Assembly: GCA_947258985.1 (NCBI GenBank)
Contig: CAMYKI010000012.1
Coordinates: forward strand, 1 to 64,000
Origin: an uncultured Acidimicrobiaceae bacterium
Lineage (GTDB): Bacteria > Actinomycetota > Acidimicrobiia > Spongiisociales > UBA5794
Reading direction: 5' to 3'
DNA: 64,000 nucleotides
The notes beneath the pieces are model-generated. The model ran no database searches. It had not been told where the DNA came from and worked only from the letters and a program-made list of their open reading frames with translations. Made by a program: the position numbers and the translations under genes. Position 1 is the stretch's first letter. Each line of letters starts with the position of its first letter. Shown one piece after another: positions 35,793 through 44,734 of the stretch.

Positions 35793-37271
35793 CTAGTCCC
35801 GGGTCACCTCGCTGAGTATCGTCCCGTCGGCGGCCCGAATGCGCATGATTATCGGCATCTGTCCGGGCAGGCTGTGGGTGGCGCAGGCGAAACAGGGGTC
35901 GTAGGCCCGGAAGGCCATCTCGACCTTGTTGAGCACCCCTTCGGTGACTTCAACACCTTTGTGAATCAACCCCTGTGCTGCCTTCTTGATCGACATGCTG
36001 ATCGAGGCGTGGTTGTTGGTGGTGCCCACGATCAGGTTGACCTTCTGCAGCAACCCGCGTTCATCCGTGACGTAGTGATGCGTCAGTGTCCCCCGTGGTG
36101 CCTCGACCGAGCCGATGCCTTCGGTCGGCACCTCGGTGGGCACCGTCCGGATGTCGGGGTTGGTGATCTCTTCGTCGAGCGCCAGCTCCATGGTGCGCTC
36201 TGCGGCATAGATCAACTCGACTACCCGCGCCCAATGGGTCGCCAGCGTCTGGTGCACCGGCGTACTTCCTGTCGGGTCGCCGGTGAGTGTCTTGAAGTAC
36301 CGCTCGTACTGCTCCTGCGCCAAGGGTGTCGCCATCCCCGTGGCTGCATTCAGGCGCGACAGGGGCGAGGCCCGATAGACCCCGCTGTCAATTCCGTCCG
36401 TGAATCCGGTCCAGCCCTTTGCCTTCAGGAACGGGAACTTGAGGTAGCTCCACGGCTCGACGTGCTCGGCGACATGGTCGAGGTAGTCCCGAGGGTGATA
36501 TTGAACGATCTCGGCGCCTTCGGTGTCGACAACCCGCACTTCTCCGTCGTAGAAATTGACGTGACCGTTCTCATCGACGGTGCCCATCGAATGGAAGCGG
36601 TGGGTATACGTGTCGGACAGGATCAGGTCCATGTAGTCGTGATTAGCCAGCACCACGTCGTCGAGGATCTGCAGGGTGAACTTGCCGAACTCGAGTAGCT
36701 GCTTGGCGTGGTCGACGATCTCCAGCCGTTCCTCCTCGGTGAGACCCTTGGTGACCCCTCCCGGTATGGACGTGACCATGTGGATGGTCTTGCCGCCGAG
36801 AATCTTGACTATCTCGTGCGCCGCAGCCCTGGCGCCGATGACCACTTTCCCCGTGTCGATGCCGAGTTTGTGGATCATCCCCAAAATGTTCCGCTCTGCC
36901 GGGGGAGCCTCCGGGCCCATCACGAAGTCGGGTCCACTGAGGATGTAGAAGTGCGTCGCATGGTCGCCGGTGAAGAACGCGTTGTACATCAGCTCGCGGA
37001 GCTTGCGCCCCGTCGGCGGGATCTCGACGTGGTAGGTGTCGTCGCAGGCCTTGGCCGCCGCCATGTGGTGGGCCTCGCTACATACCCCGCAGATGCGCGA
37101 TGTGATCCGCGGCATGTCCTCAACCGGGCGGCCGACGCAGAACGCCTCGAAGCCGCGCAGCTCGGGCACGATGAAGAAGCAATCGGCTACTTCGCCGTCG
37201 TCATCGAGGAAGATGTCGATCTTGCCGTGACCTTCGAGCCGTGTGATCGGGTCGATCTCGATCTTCCTCAT
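35793..37271 (-). CDS. mvhA: [NiFe]-hydrogenase large subunit, MvhA-like (group 3)
   Basis: A 492-residue cytoplasmic catalytic subunit. Both Ni-binding CxxC motifs are intact: L1 SRICGVC (C61, C64) and L2 DPCFACATH (C460, C463, H466). A 26-residue tail after H466 is the expected peptide removed by the maturation protease at the other end of the operon. The sequence pattern and Hdr neighbours indicate an F420-non-reducing, MvhAGD-type group 3 enzyme, not the complex I subunit NuoD, which lacks these cysteines. It interconverts H2 with protons and electrons. It is the last gene of the minus operon, overlapping mvhG by ATGA. Confidence 0.93.
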   Translation of the reverse strand: MRKIEIDPITRLEGHGKIDIFLDDDGEVADCFFIVPELRGFEAFCVGRPVEDMPRITSRICGVCSEAHHMAAAKACDDTYHVEIPPTGRKLRELMYNAFFTGDHATHFYILSGPDFVMGPEAPPAERNILGMIHKLGIDTGKVVIGARAAAHEIVKILGGKTIHMVTSIPGGVTKGLTEEERLEIVDHAKQLLEFGKFTLQILDDVVLANHDYMDLILSDTYTHRFHSMGTVDENGHVNFYDGEVRVVDTEGAEIVQYHPRDYLDHVAEHVEPWSYLKFPFLKAKGWTGFTDGIDSGVYRASPLSRLNAATGMATPLAQEQYERYFKTLTGDPTGSTPVHQTLATHWARVVELIYAAERTMELALDEEITNPDIRTVPTEVPTEGIGSVEAPRGTLTHHYVTDERGLLQKVNLIVGTTNNHASISMSIKKAAQGLIHKGVEVTEGVLNKVEMAFRAYDPCFACATHSLPGQMPIIMRIRAADGTILSEVTRD

Positions 37272-38281
37272 GAGCCAGCCTCGCTTTCACCATTCCCGTT
37301 CCCTGCGCCGACGGTCACCGGCCCCAACGTCGCATGGGCCATCGAGAAGCGGTAGAACGTACCGACTGGGTCGACGATGCCGTCGAGGATCCGATCGATC
37401 TCTTCCGGGTCGTCGGAGTCGATGACCGACGCCAGTGCCGCGATCATCTTCGTGCCCTGATCCTTGGAGTTGGGTGCCGGCCCGTAGCAACCCCGACAGG
37501 GGACTCCAACACCGACGCACAGCCCTCCGCATCCGCTGCGTGTTGCCGGCCCCATGCAAACAATCCCCTGGTCCAGCAAGCATTGATCGGGATCGGGAAT
37601 CACCTCATGGATCCGGACGAATCCCTTGAGCTTCTTCTCTTTCCTCTCGCGAGGGCACTCGTCACAACAGGTCTTGTCGCCCGCGCCGAGAACCGTCCCC
37701 TTGGGGGGCAGCGGCTTGGCGTTCTCCAGGATGTCGATGACCGCCTCCAGGACACCCCAGATCTGGTGAGCCTGCGGCGGGCAGCCGGGCACGAAATAGT
37801 CGACATCGGTGATCTGGTCCAGCGCATACACCGTCTCGTAGAACTCAGGTAGCTCCAGCACGCCGACCGGGACTTCGGTTCGTGTTTGCGGCATGACCCG
37901 ATCCGGGTTCACCGTCGACGGGGAGTCGGCGAAGGCCCAGTTCAGAGTGGCGTCCCGCGTCGTCGTGTTCGACAACGCAGGGATGCAGCCCTCACATGCA
38001 CACGACCCAAAGGCAACGAGGATCTTCGACTTCCGTCGCAGCAGTTCTGCCATGTATTCGTTGTCCGACGTCCGCACCGCGCCGTTGAACAGACACAGAT
38101 CGATCTCGTCGTCGTCCATGGCTTCGACATCCTTGACCTTGAAGTCAACGGCGACCGGCCAGAAGACAACGTCGAAGAAGGCGTCGACATCGAGGATCTT
38201 CTCCTTGATGTCGAGCACTGCGATCTCGCAGCCCCCGCAGGATGCTGCCCAGTACAAAGCGAGCTTCGGCTTGTCACTCAT
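37268..38281 (-). CDS. mvhG: [NiFe]-hydrogenase small subunit, MvhG-like
   Basis: A 337-residue FeS subunit without a signal peptide. The proximal-cluster Cys residues are in YWAASCGGCE, FGSCACEGC and PGCPPQ, as in the 20-kDa NuoB/hydrogenase-small family. A Cys-rich C-terminal half (CCDECPRERKEKK, CLLDQGIVCMG, RSGCGGLC, CRGCYGPAP) holds additional clusters that relay electrons onward. The overlaps (ATGA on each side) with mvhD upstream and mvhA downstream indicate stoichiometric translation. It should pass electrons between the Ni-Fe site and MvhD. Confidence 0.92.
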   Translation of the reverse strand: MSDKPKLALYWAASCGGCEIAVLDIKEKILDVDAFFDVVFWPVAVDFKVKDVEAMDDDEIDLCLFNGAVRTSDNEYMAELLRRKSKILVAFGSCACEGCIPALSNTTTRDATLNWAFADSPSTVNPDRVMPQTRTEVPVGVLELPEFYETVYALDQITDVDYFVPGCPPQAHQIWGVLEAVIDILENAKPLPPKGTVLGAGDKTCCDECPRERKEKKLKGFVRIHEVIPDPDQCLLDQGIVCMGPATRSGCGGLCVGVGVPCRGCYGPAPNSKDQGTKMIAALASVIDSDDPEEIDRILDGIVDPVGTFYRFSMAHATLGPVTVGAGNGNGESEAGS

Positions 38282-38733
38282 GAGCCCACCTCCAACGGTC
38301 CCAGGGCTCTGATTCGGGCCGCCATCTCATTGGCAGTCTCGGCCCACTGGTCGCCTTCGCTCGCCGAAACCCAGACCAACTCGATCCGACTCGGGTCGAT
38401 CCCGAACCCCTCGATGAGGCGCTTCAGGAGATGGACCCGCCGCAGCGTCTTGTAGTTGCCTTCCTGGTAGTGGCAATCACCTGGATGACATCCAGAGACG
38501 ATCACGCCGTCTGCTCCCATGCTGAACGCCTTGGCAACAAACGTCGGGTCCATTCGACCCGAGCACATCACCCGGACGATGCTGACCGACGGATCCCACT
38601 GGATACGAGAGATCCCCGCCAGATCAGCCCCGGTGTAGCTGCACCAATTGCAGAGAAACGCCACGATTCTCGGCCGCCATTCGGCAGCGGTCACCTCCGG
38701 CGGTTTCAACGGAGCTTCCGTGGTGGTTGTCAT
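38278..38733 (-). CDS. mvhD: MvhD-like [2Fe-2S] electron-transfer subunit
   Basis: A 151-residue protein from the ATG overlapping the hdrA stop. FLCNWCSYTGADLAG at about residues 27-41 is the diagnostic start of the FrhD/MvhD (methyl-viologen-reducing hydrogenase delta) family. It is followed by VMCSGRMDP and GCHPGDCHYQEGNYKT. In MvhADG-HdrABC complexes MvhD bridges the hydrogenase and HdrA. Its location between the hydrogenase and Hdr genes fits that role. Confidence 0.93.
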   Translation of the reverse strand: MTTTTEAPLKPPEVTAAEWRPRIVAFLCNWCSYTGADLAGISRIQWDPSVSIVRVMCSGRMDPTFVAKAFSMGADGVIVSGCHPGDCHYQEGNYKTLRRVHLLKRLIEGFGIDPSRIELVWVSASEGDQWAETANEMAARIRALGPLEVGS

Positions 38734-41700
38734 GTCGCCACCTCCTGAGCGATCGGGCCCGACAGAATCGGGGCCAGGATGCCGTCGAGTTCCGCAAGTA
38801 TCTGCTCGTCGGTGAATCCGGCGCCGGTGATCGCCGCCGCCGGGCAGGCAGCAACGCAGGTGCCGCACCCCTTGCACAGCGCCTCGTTGATCACTGCGTT
38901 GTTGTGCTCCTCGTCGAACGTGATCGCGGTGTATGGGCACAGCCCCAGGCACGTCTTGCAGCCGCCGCACAGGTGCTCCTGCACGGTCGCCCGCACCGGT
39001 TCGATGATCACCTCCCCCTTCGAGATCATTGCCAGGATGTTGGCTGCGGCTGCCTGCGCCTGGGCGACCGTGTCCGGGATATCCTTCGGTCCCTGAGCGC
39101 ACCCGGCGACGTAGACGCCATCCGTTGTGGTGCCGACCGGGTCGAGTTTGGGGTGGCGCTCCAGGAAGAACCCGTCGGGGCTGCGACTCAGCGAAAAGAC
39201 CCTTCCCACTTGCTCGGCATCCGGCTGCGGCTCGATGGCGCCCATGAGCACCACCATGTCCACAGGAATCTCGCGATAGCGTCCGATGAGCGTGTCCTCG
39301 GCCCGGACCACCAGATGCCCACCCTCGCCGTTGCTGCGGCGGGCGGGCATGACCTCGACAACCTTGCCGCGTATGACGTTGGCTCCCTCTTCGAGAACCC
39401 GCAGATAGAACTCCTCGTATCCCTTCCCGAAGGCCCGCATGTCGATGTAGAACTCGTAGAGCTCGGCATCGGTGCGGTCCTTGACCAGGTGGGCGAACTT
39501 GAGAGCTGCCATACAGCAGACCCGGGAGCAGTAGCGGTTGTAGTTCTCGTCGCGCGAACCGACGCAGTGGACGATGGCCACCGATCGTGGCGGCTTTCCG
39601 TTCTTGCACAGAATCTGGCCGCCCGTCGGCCCGGTGGAGTTGAGCATTCGCTCGAATTCGGCGCTGGTGACGACGTTGTCGTACCGACCGTACCCATACG
39701 GTGTCATTCGAGCCGGATCGAACGACTTGAAGCCGGTGGACACCAGGATCTGCCCGACCTCGAGTTCGACAAAACTGTCCTTCATGTCCAGCTGGACCGC
39801 ATCCGGCGGACAGATGTTCTGGCACGATTCGCACTCGACACAGACGCCGCAGTGCAGGCAGCGTGTTGCTTCGCGAATCCCCTCTTCTTCGGTCAGCCCG
39901 ATGTCGACCGTGTCGTAGTCGGCCAGTCGGGCGGCCGGATCACGTGCCTCCAGTCGGGCTCGGGGGATTTTCTCGATCTGGTCGTAGGTCGGGCCGTGCT
40001 CGTATGGCCGCTTCACGAAACCGCGTACCGGATCCGGCGGTGCCACGTGAGTCGAGAAGTCCTCCAGCGGCTTGCCTTGCAGGTACTTGTCGATTGCCTC
40101 GGCGGCACGCCGCCCCTGCCCCATTGCCTCGACTATCGAGGCCGGGCCGAGCACGACATCGCCACCGCCGAAGACACCTGGAACACCGGTCTGTAGAGAT
40201 TCTGCCTCGACGACCAGTGTGTCCCATTTGGTGAAACCGATCTCGCCTTTCTCGGGGACACTGCTCTTGTACCAGGTGCGGAAGGGCTGCTGGCTGACCG
40301 ACGGGATGATCATGTCGAATTCGCGCAAGTGTTCCGAGCCCTCCAATGGAACCGGCCGGGCCCGGCCGCTTGCATCGGGCTCGCCGAGGTCATTGATGAT
40401 GCAGCGCAGCCCGGTCACTTGTCCGTCGTCGACGATTACCTCGAGCGGCGACACGAGGTAATCGAACTTGACGCCTTCTGCGATGGCGCCTTCAACCTCC
40501 TCAGCGTCCGCCGGCATCTCCCTGGCCGTACGGCGGTAGAGGACGGATACCTCGGCGCCCTGGCGACGGGCAGTTCGGGCGACATCCATCGCCGTGTTGC
40601 CCCCGCCGATGACGGCGACGCGCCGTCCGGTGGGCTGAGCCCGACCCAGGTTGATTTCGCGCAGGTAGTCGATCCCGAGGATGACACCTTCGGTATCTTC
40701 TCCCGGAACTTTGAGCGGCAGCCCACGGTGGGCGCCGAGGCCCATGAACACGGCTCCAAAGCCAAACTCCGGCTTGTCGCTGAGCAGGTCGGCGAGCTTG
40801 AAGTCGACGCCGAGTTCGACACCGGTCTTCATCTCGACTCCCGTCTTGCGGATGTAGTCGAGATCGCGTTCGACGATCTCAGGCGGGCAGCGGTAGTCGG
40901 GAAGACCGACCGCCAGCATGCCGCCCAGCTTGTCGTGCTTCTCGAAGACCGTGACCTTGTATCCCTCCTGAGCCAGGTCGAATGCACAGGTCAGCCCGGC
41001 CGGACCCGAACCGATGACTGCGACCTTCTCGGTGTAGTCGTGTTCCGGTGGGTCGGGCTGCGGGTCCGGTTCGTGCTCCCGTTCCCAATCCATCGCCAGC
41101 CGTTTCAGGCCACGGATGGCGACGGGGTCGTCGACCTTGCCCCGGCTGCACGCCGTCTCGCAAGGGTGGTAGCAAACCCGGCCGCACACGAAGGGTAGGG
41201 GGTTGCGCCTGCGGATCAGCTTGGCAGCTTCGGCGATTCGCCCGTCGGCGATAAGTGCCACATAGCCCGCCGCATTCTGGTGGATTGGGCACGCCTCCAT
41301 GCATGGCGGGCTTCCCTGCTTCTCGATGACGTAGGTACTGGGGATCGCCTGCGGAAACGCCTTGTGAATCGCATGCCGGGTTGAGATGTATTCGTTGAAC
41401 GGATCCGGCACGTTGACGGGGCACACGTTGAGGCACTCGCCGCATGAGGTACAGGCGTCGGTCACGAATCGGGCCTTGTTGCGTACCTTCACCTTGAAGT
41501 TACCCACAAAGCCCTCGACCGATTCCACCTCGGCCATTGTCATCAGATGCAGGTTCTCCCGCCGCTCCGCAGACACCATCTTTGGGGTGAGGATGCAGGC
41601 AGCGCAGTCCAGGGTGGGGAAGGTCTTGTCGAACTTGGCCATCATGCCGCCGATGGTCGACTTCCGTTCCACCAGATAGACGTCGTTGCCGGCCTCGGAA

Positions 41701-42191
41701 ATGTTGAGCGCCGCCTGGATGCCGGCGATGCCGCCCCCGACGACCAGGGTTGCCGGGTTCATCTCCGCATAGGTGGGATCGAGTGGCTCGTGCAGCGCTA
41801 CCCGGCTGATAGCCCCGTTGACCAGAGACGCAGCCTTGGCGGTGGCGGCCGCTCGATCATCGTGTACCCACGCACATTGCTCGCGGATGTTGGAGATTTG
41901 CACGAGGTAGGGGTTGAGGTCGGCTTCTTGTGCGGCCGCCCGGAAGGTGGGTTCGTGCATCAGCGGGCTGCAAGCCGCAACGACGACCCGGTTGACCCCT
42001 TTTTCCTGGATGTCCTTTTTGATCAGATCCTGGCCGGCATTGGAACACATGAACTGGTAGTCGCATGCCGAAACGACATTGGGCCGAGTGGCGGCCTCAT
42101 CGCGTACCGCTTCGACATCGACGGTGGCGGCGATGTTGAATCCGCAGTGGCAGACATAGACGCCGACTCTGGGTTCTCCATTCTCAGCCAT
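38730..42191 (-). CDS. hdrA: HdrA-like flavoprotein with inserted GltD/NfnL-like NAD(P)H domain
   Basis: An 1153-residue protein, far longer than usual HdrA (about 650). Residues 1-270 are HdrA-like: VCHCGFNI, a Rossmann GGGIAG (152-157), DCAACILTP, and a ferredoxin-type CTSCGECLNVCP. Residues about 270-750 are a complete GltD/NfnL-like module: CMEACPIHQNAAGY, VCGRVCYHPCETACSRG, FAD motif GSGPAG (394-399) and second nucleotide motif GGGNTA (529-534), with YRRTAREMP. Those Arg residues suggest NADPH. After CLHCGVCVECESCQNICP the HdrA core resumes and ends in two [4Fe-4S] motifs (from about 1075 and 1106). It is the likely bifurcating hub linking H2, NAD(P)H, ferredoxin and HdrBC. Confidence 0.9.
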   Translation of the reverse strand: MAENGEPRVGVYVCHCGFNIAATVDVEAVRDEAATRPNVVSACDYQFMCSNAGQDLIKKDIQEKGVNRVVVAACSPLMHEPTFRAAAQEADLNPYLVQISNIREQCAWVHDDRAAATAKAASLVNGAISRVALHEPLDPTYAEMNPATLVVGGGIAGIQAALNISEAGNDVYLVERKSTIGGMMAKFDKTFPTLDCAACILTPKMVSAERRENLHLMTMAEVESVEGFVGNFKVKVRNKARFVTDACTSCGECLNVCPVNVPDPFNEYISTRHAIHKAFPQAIPSTYVIEKQGSPPCMEACPIHQNAAGYVALIADGRIAEAAKLIRRRNPLPFVCGRVCYHPCETACSRGKVDDPVAIRGLKRLAMDWEREHEPDPQPDPPEHDYTEKVAVIGSGPAGLTCAFDLAQEGYKVTVFEKHDKLGGMLAVGLPDYRCPPEIVERDLDYIRKTGVEMKTGVELGVDFKLADLLSDKPEFGFGAVFMGLGAHRGLPLKVPGEDTEGVILGIDYLREINLGRAQPTGRRVAVIGGGNTAMDVARTARRQGAEVSVLYRRTAREMPADAEEVEGAIAEGVKFDYLVSPLEVIVDDGQVTGLRCIINDLGEPDASGRARPVPLEGSEHLREFDMIIPSVSQQPFRTWYKSSVPEKGEIGFTKWDTLVVEAESLQTGVPGVFGGGDVVLGPASIVEAMGQGRRAAEAIDKYLQGKPLEDFSTHVAPPDPVRGFVKRPYEHGPTYDQIEKIPRARLEARDPAARLADYDTVDIGLTEEEGIREATRCLHCGVCVECESCQNICPPDAVQLDMKDSFVELEVGQILVSTGFKSFDPARMTPYGYGRYDNVVTSAEFERMLNSTGPTGGQILCKNGKPPRSVAIVHCVGSRDENYNRYCSRVCCMAALKFAHLVKDRTDAELYEFYIDMRAFGKGYEEFYLRVLEEGANVIRGKVVEVMPARRSNGEGGHLVVRAEDTLIGRYREIPVDMVVLMGAIEPQPDAEQVGRVFSLSRSPDGFFLERHPKLDPVGTTTDGVYVAGCAQGPKDIPDTVAQAQAAAANILAMISKGEVIIEPVRATVQEHLCGGCKTCLGLCPYTAITFDEEHNNAVINEALCKGCGTCVAACPAAAITGAGFTDEQILAELDGILAPILSGPIAQEVAT

Positions 42192-42192
42192 G

Positions 42193-43116
42193 TCAACCCT
42201 CCCTCGTCCCGGCGATGGTCAGAGGCGCTCCGCGATCCTGCGCCGACCGCAGCCGAGGCGCCTTTGCATCCGGTGGAATCAGTGCGTGCTGCATGCCGAC
42301 CTCCTCGGGGGTGCAACCGATGGCGAGGCCGATGAGTTGGGTGAAGTAGAGGACCGGTATCTGATGCGACTTGCCGTTGCTGCCTTTGGTGACGTTGATC
42401 AGATCGAGATTGGACTGACACAGCGGGCATACGGTGACGATGCAGTTCGCCTCATTCGCAATCGCCCAGTCCACGAGATCCATGCTCAAGTCCGTGGCGA
42501 CCTCAGGCATGGTGGCAACGAGCATTCCCCCGCAGCAGCGGACCTTGGGCGGGTAGTCGACGGGGCGGGCGCCAAGCGCCGTGAAGAGGTTCTCCATCGA
42601 CATGGGCAATTCGGGATCCTCATCGACCGCACCGAAGGGGCGGACGATCTGGCAGCCGTAGTAGCAGGCCGGGCGGAACTCCTCCAGGCTGTGGGTCTGG
42701 GCTTCGATCAATTGCGGTATGCCGATGTCGGTGAGCAGCACCTCTAGGGGGTGGCGTACCGCGACGGTCAGGTCGGTTGCGAGACCTCCCGCTGCCAGAG
42801 CTTCGTCCACCTGGGCCCGCAACTCGGGATCCTCGCCCATGCCCTCGCGGGTGTGCTTGAGGGCGTAGTAGCAGGCGCTGCAAGGGGCGACGACGTCATC
42901 GCCGGTCCTTTCGGCGAGAGCCAGGTTGCGCGCCGAAACCGCAAAGGCAACGGTCTTCTGGACGGACATGTACGCCGTCGCCCCGCAGCAATTCCAGTCT
43001 TCGAGTTCGGCCAATTCAGAACCTAGCTTGTCGAACACGGCCCGCATCGATTTGTCGTAGGCGATGCCGGTGGCGTGGAGGCTGCAACCCGGGTAGTAGG
43101 TGTAACGCTTGTCCAT
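42193..43116 (-). CDS. hdrB: HdrB-like subunit with two CCG domains
   Basis: A 307-residue protein with two cysteine-rich CCG domains, which in HdrB ligate the non-cubane clusters that reduce disulfides. The first is C11, NCCGA (C43, C44), and CSAC (C79, C82). The second is ACYYGC, RCCGG and CPLC. The C-terminal 40 residues are polar. It lies 1 bp upstream of hdrA. In methanogens the substrate is CoM-S-S-CoB; an actinobacterium would need another disulfide or acceptor, which the sequence does not reveal. Confidence 0.92.
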   Translation of the reverse strand: MDKRYTYYPGCSLHATGIAYDKSMRAVFDKLGSELAELEDWNCCGATAYMSVQKTVAFAVSARNLALAERTGDDVVAPCSACYYALKHTREGMGEDPELRAQVDEALAAGGLATDLTVAVRHPLEVLLTDIGIPQLIEAQTHSLEEFRPACYYGCQIVRPFGAVDEDPELPMSMENLFTALGARPVDYPPKVRCCGGMLVATMPEVATDLSMDLVDWAIANEANCIVTVCPLCQSNLDLINVTKGSNGKSHQIPVLYFTQLIGLAIGCTPEEVGMQHALIPPDAKAPRLRSAQDRGAPLTIAGTREG

Positions 43117-43119
43117 GTC

Positions 43120-43791
43120 CTACCTCCCGATCGACTCGTAGCCGACAGCTGCCGTGACCTTCTCCTTGGTCACCTTTTCCTGAGGAAGATCGAATGTCTC
43201 TGCCTTGGCAATGATCTTCCTCAATTGCTCAATGCCCTTGATCTTGTCGGGACGGAGCTTGATCCGACCGTGACGCAACAGCGCAATACCGGCGTTGCGC
43301 TGCCGGAAGAGCCCGATCGGCTTGGTCTTGAGGAAGTATGTGAGCAGCAGGCCGACCTCGTAGTTGCGTCCGTAGCGTTTCACGTTATTGGTGAACGTTT
43401 CCGACATGACGTGTACCGGGAACCGCTTCGGGAAGATGCCTTCCTCGATGGCAATCCGTTTGAGCGCATAGAACAGGTCTGTGATTTGGATCTGGGCAGG
43501 GCAGCGCAATGTGCAGTGGTAGCAGGACGCACAGAGCCATATTGTGCGGCTTTCGAGCAGCTCCTCGATGGCCCCGGCTCGGAACATGCCGATGACCTGA
43601 CGCGGGGTGATGTCCATTGCGTGGCTCACAGGACACGATGCGGTACAGGTGCCGCATTGGATGCATTGGTTGAGTCGCCCCCCGCCGGGGATGCGCTCGA
43701 TCTCTTCGAGGAACGCTGTTCTCAGTTCATGTTCCTTCTTCGACAGCACGCCGGGCGCAATTGGTCCGGCCAACGGATCGAGCGTCTTCAT
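43120..43791 (-). CDS. hdrC: HdrC-like [4Fe-4S] subunit
   Basis: A 223-residue protein with two ferredoxin-type motifs, QCIQCGTCTASCPVSH (about residues 42-57) and CASCYHCTLRCP (about 87-98). A basic helical C-terminus follows. It transfers electrons between HdrA and HdrB. It lies 3 bp from hdrB and 3 bp from the upstream maturation protease gene, so it belongs to the same transcript. It is soluble, with no membrane segment. Confidence 0.92.
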   Translation of the reverse strand: MKTLDPLAGPIAPGVLSKKEHELRTAFLEEIERIPGGGRLNQCIQCGTCTASCPVSHAMDITPRQVIGMFRAGAIEELLESRTIWLCASCYHCTLRCPAQIQITDLFYALKRIAIEEGIFPKRFPVHVMSETFTNNVKRYGRNYEVGLLLTYFLKTKPIGLFRQRNAGIALLRHGRIKLRPDKIKGIEQLRKIIAKAETFDLPQEKVTKEKVTAAVGYESIGR

Positions 43792-43794
43792 ATC

Positions 43795-44355
43795 TCACTC
43801 CCTGGGCTGTGTTCCCTCCGCAGAGGGCGGTGTTAGGTACTCGATAACTTCAGATACGACCTGCTCGACTGTGTCGGCTACGGGCGGCGAGAGGGTCTCG
43901 GAGAAGATGTCTGCCGTTCCCGCCTCGATGCCCCAGATGGCGATCGAGTCGGGCATTGCCCATCCAATCTCCCGACCAAGCGCCATCACCGTTGGGTAGC
44001 TGATGTCGTGAAAGGAATTGAGGCGGACCGATCCTGCCAGGTCCGTTTCGTCGAGGTGAACGATGGTGCCGGGCGGGTGCGAACCGGTCACCAGGCAGTC
44101 GATGATGGCGGCACGACGGCGGTCGCGAACGACGTCGAGAAGAGCAAAGCCGGCCCACGGCAGAGCGACCACATCAATGTCGGATCGCTCGGCAACCGCG
44201 GTTTCGAGGCGTCGGGCCGCAGCGATTCCTACGCCATCGTCTCCTGCGATGTCATTGCCCAGACCCACCACGATGTTGGGGGCCGGCACGAAATCAGGAT
44301 GAGGTGAAGTAAGGAAAACCTGGCCACTCTCACGGTGCTGAGTAGTTGATCCCAT
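43795..44355 (-). CDS. Hydrogenase maturation protease (HycI/HyaD family)
   Basis: A Ni-dependent endopeptidase of about 186 residues and the first gene of the hydrogenase operon. The family core VVGLGNDIAGDDGVGIAAARRLE carries the first metal-binding Asp; VVALPWAGFALLDVV and VDCL-like IIDCLVTGSHPPGT follow in the usual order. It should remove the MvhA C-terminal tail after H466 once nickel is inserted. The start is uncertain: ATG at 44355 (used here), TTG at 44391, or a GTG a few codons before the core are all possible; none has a strong ribosome-binding site. Confidence 0.85.
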   Translation of the reverse strand: MGSTTQHRESGQVFLTSPHPDFVPAPNIVVGLGNDIAGDDGVGIAAARRLETAVAERSDIDVVALPWAGFALLDVVRDRRRAAIIDCLVTGSHPPGTIVHLDETDLAGSVRLNSFHDISYPTVMALGREIGWAMPDSIAIWGIEAGTADIFSETLSPPVADTVEQVVSEVIEYLTPPSAEGTQPRE

Positions 44356-44734
44356 CTTGGATCCGATCAGACCGTGCGAGGTCACGCGCAAGATCTTGCC
44401 CGGCGTATGGCCCCGCCTTTGCCTTACCTCTCCATACTATGTGAAAGTTTTCACGAGCGGTAGGTGTTCTTTCCGGTTCTTGCGGATCTGGATCGACACA
44501 AGGCGGCCGATGTCCGCAAGAGCGGGGGAGCGAGGGCCATCGACCGAGCTTATTGGGCCGGCGACGGTCTTGAGGGAACTACGCCCCGGTACCGTCTGGC
44601 TCCGATCGGGTCGCGTTGCTAGTCCACCCACCGTCGTTGGGGCCCCGATTCGCGGCGGCTCGGCGTTCTCACCGTTTCCCGAGGATTCGGGTGTGTGTGC
44701 GGACGCCACCGTGGTACGGAAAAGACGAAACTCG
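44356..44734. other. Gene-free interval upstream of the hydrogenase operon
   Basis: About 380 bp without a supported gene. The part next to the protease gene holds the leader, the promoter and the Rex-like site (44434-44456). In the remainder, up to the galE stop at 44735, no clear gene, operator or terminator was seen. Confidence 0.6.
44434..44456 (-). promoter_or_regulatory. Hydrogenase operon promoter with near-consensus Rex operator
   Basis: On the minus strand TAGTAT (44434-44439) is a good -10 hexamer. Directly upstream, 44439-44456 reads ATGTGAA-4nt-TTCACGA, matching 12 of the 14 defined positions of the Rex site TTGTGAA-N4-TTCACAA. Its core is the inverted repeat GTGAAA/TTTCAC. The site fills the spacer between -10 and the (poor) -35, so Rex bound at low NADH would block transcription, and high NADH would release it. 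No rex gene is in the window; regulator identity is inferred from the site. Confidence 0.65.

Noticed and set aside
35793-38281. Complex I subunits (NuoD/NuoB-like)
   Set aside because: The large subunit keeps both Ni-binding CxxC motifs and a cleavable C-terminal tail, and a maturation protease is in the operon, so it is a true [NiFe] hydrogenase.
38727-40196. Long open frame on the plus strand opposite hdrA
   Set aside because: Antisense open frame caused by high GC at third positions; the minus-strand HdrA has clear motifs and the plus-strand translation has none.
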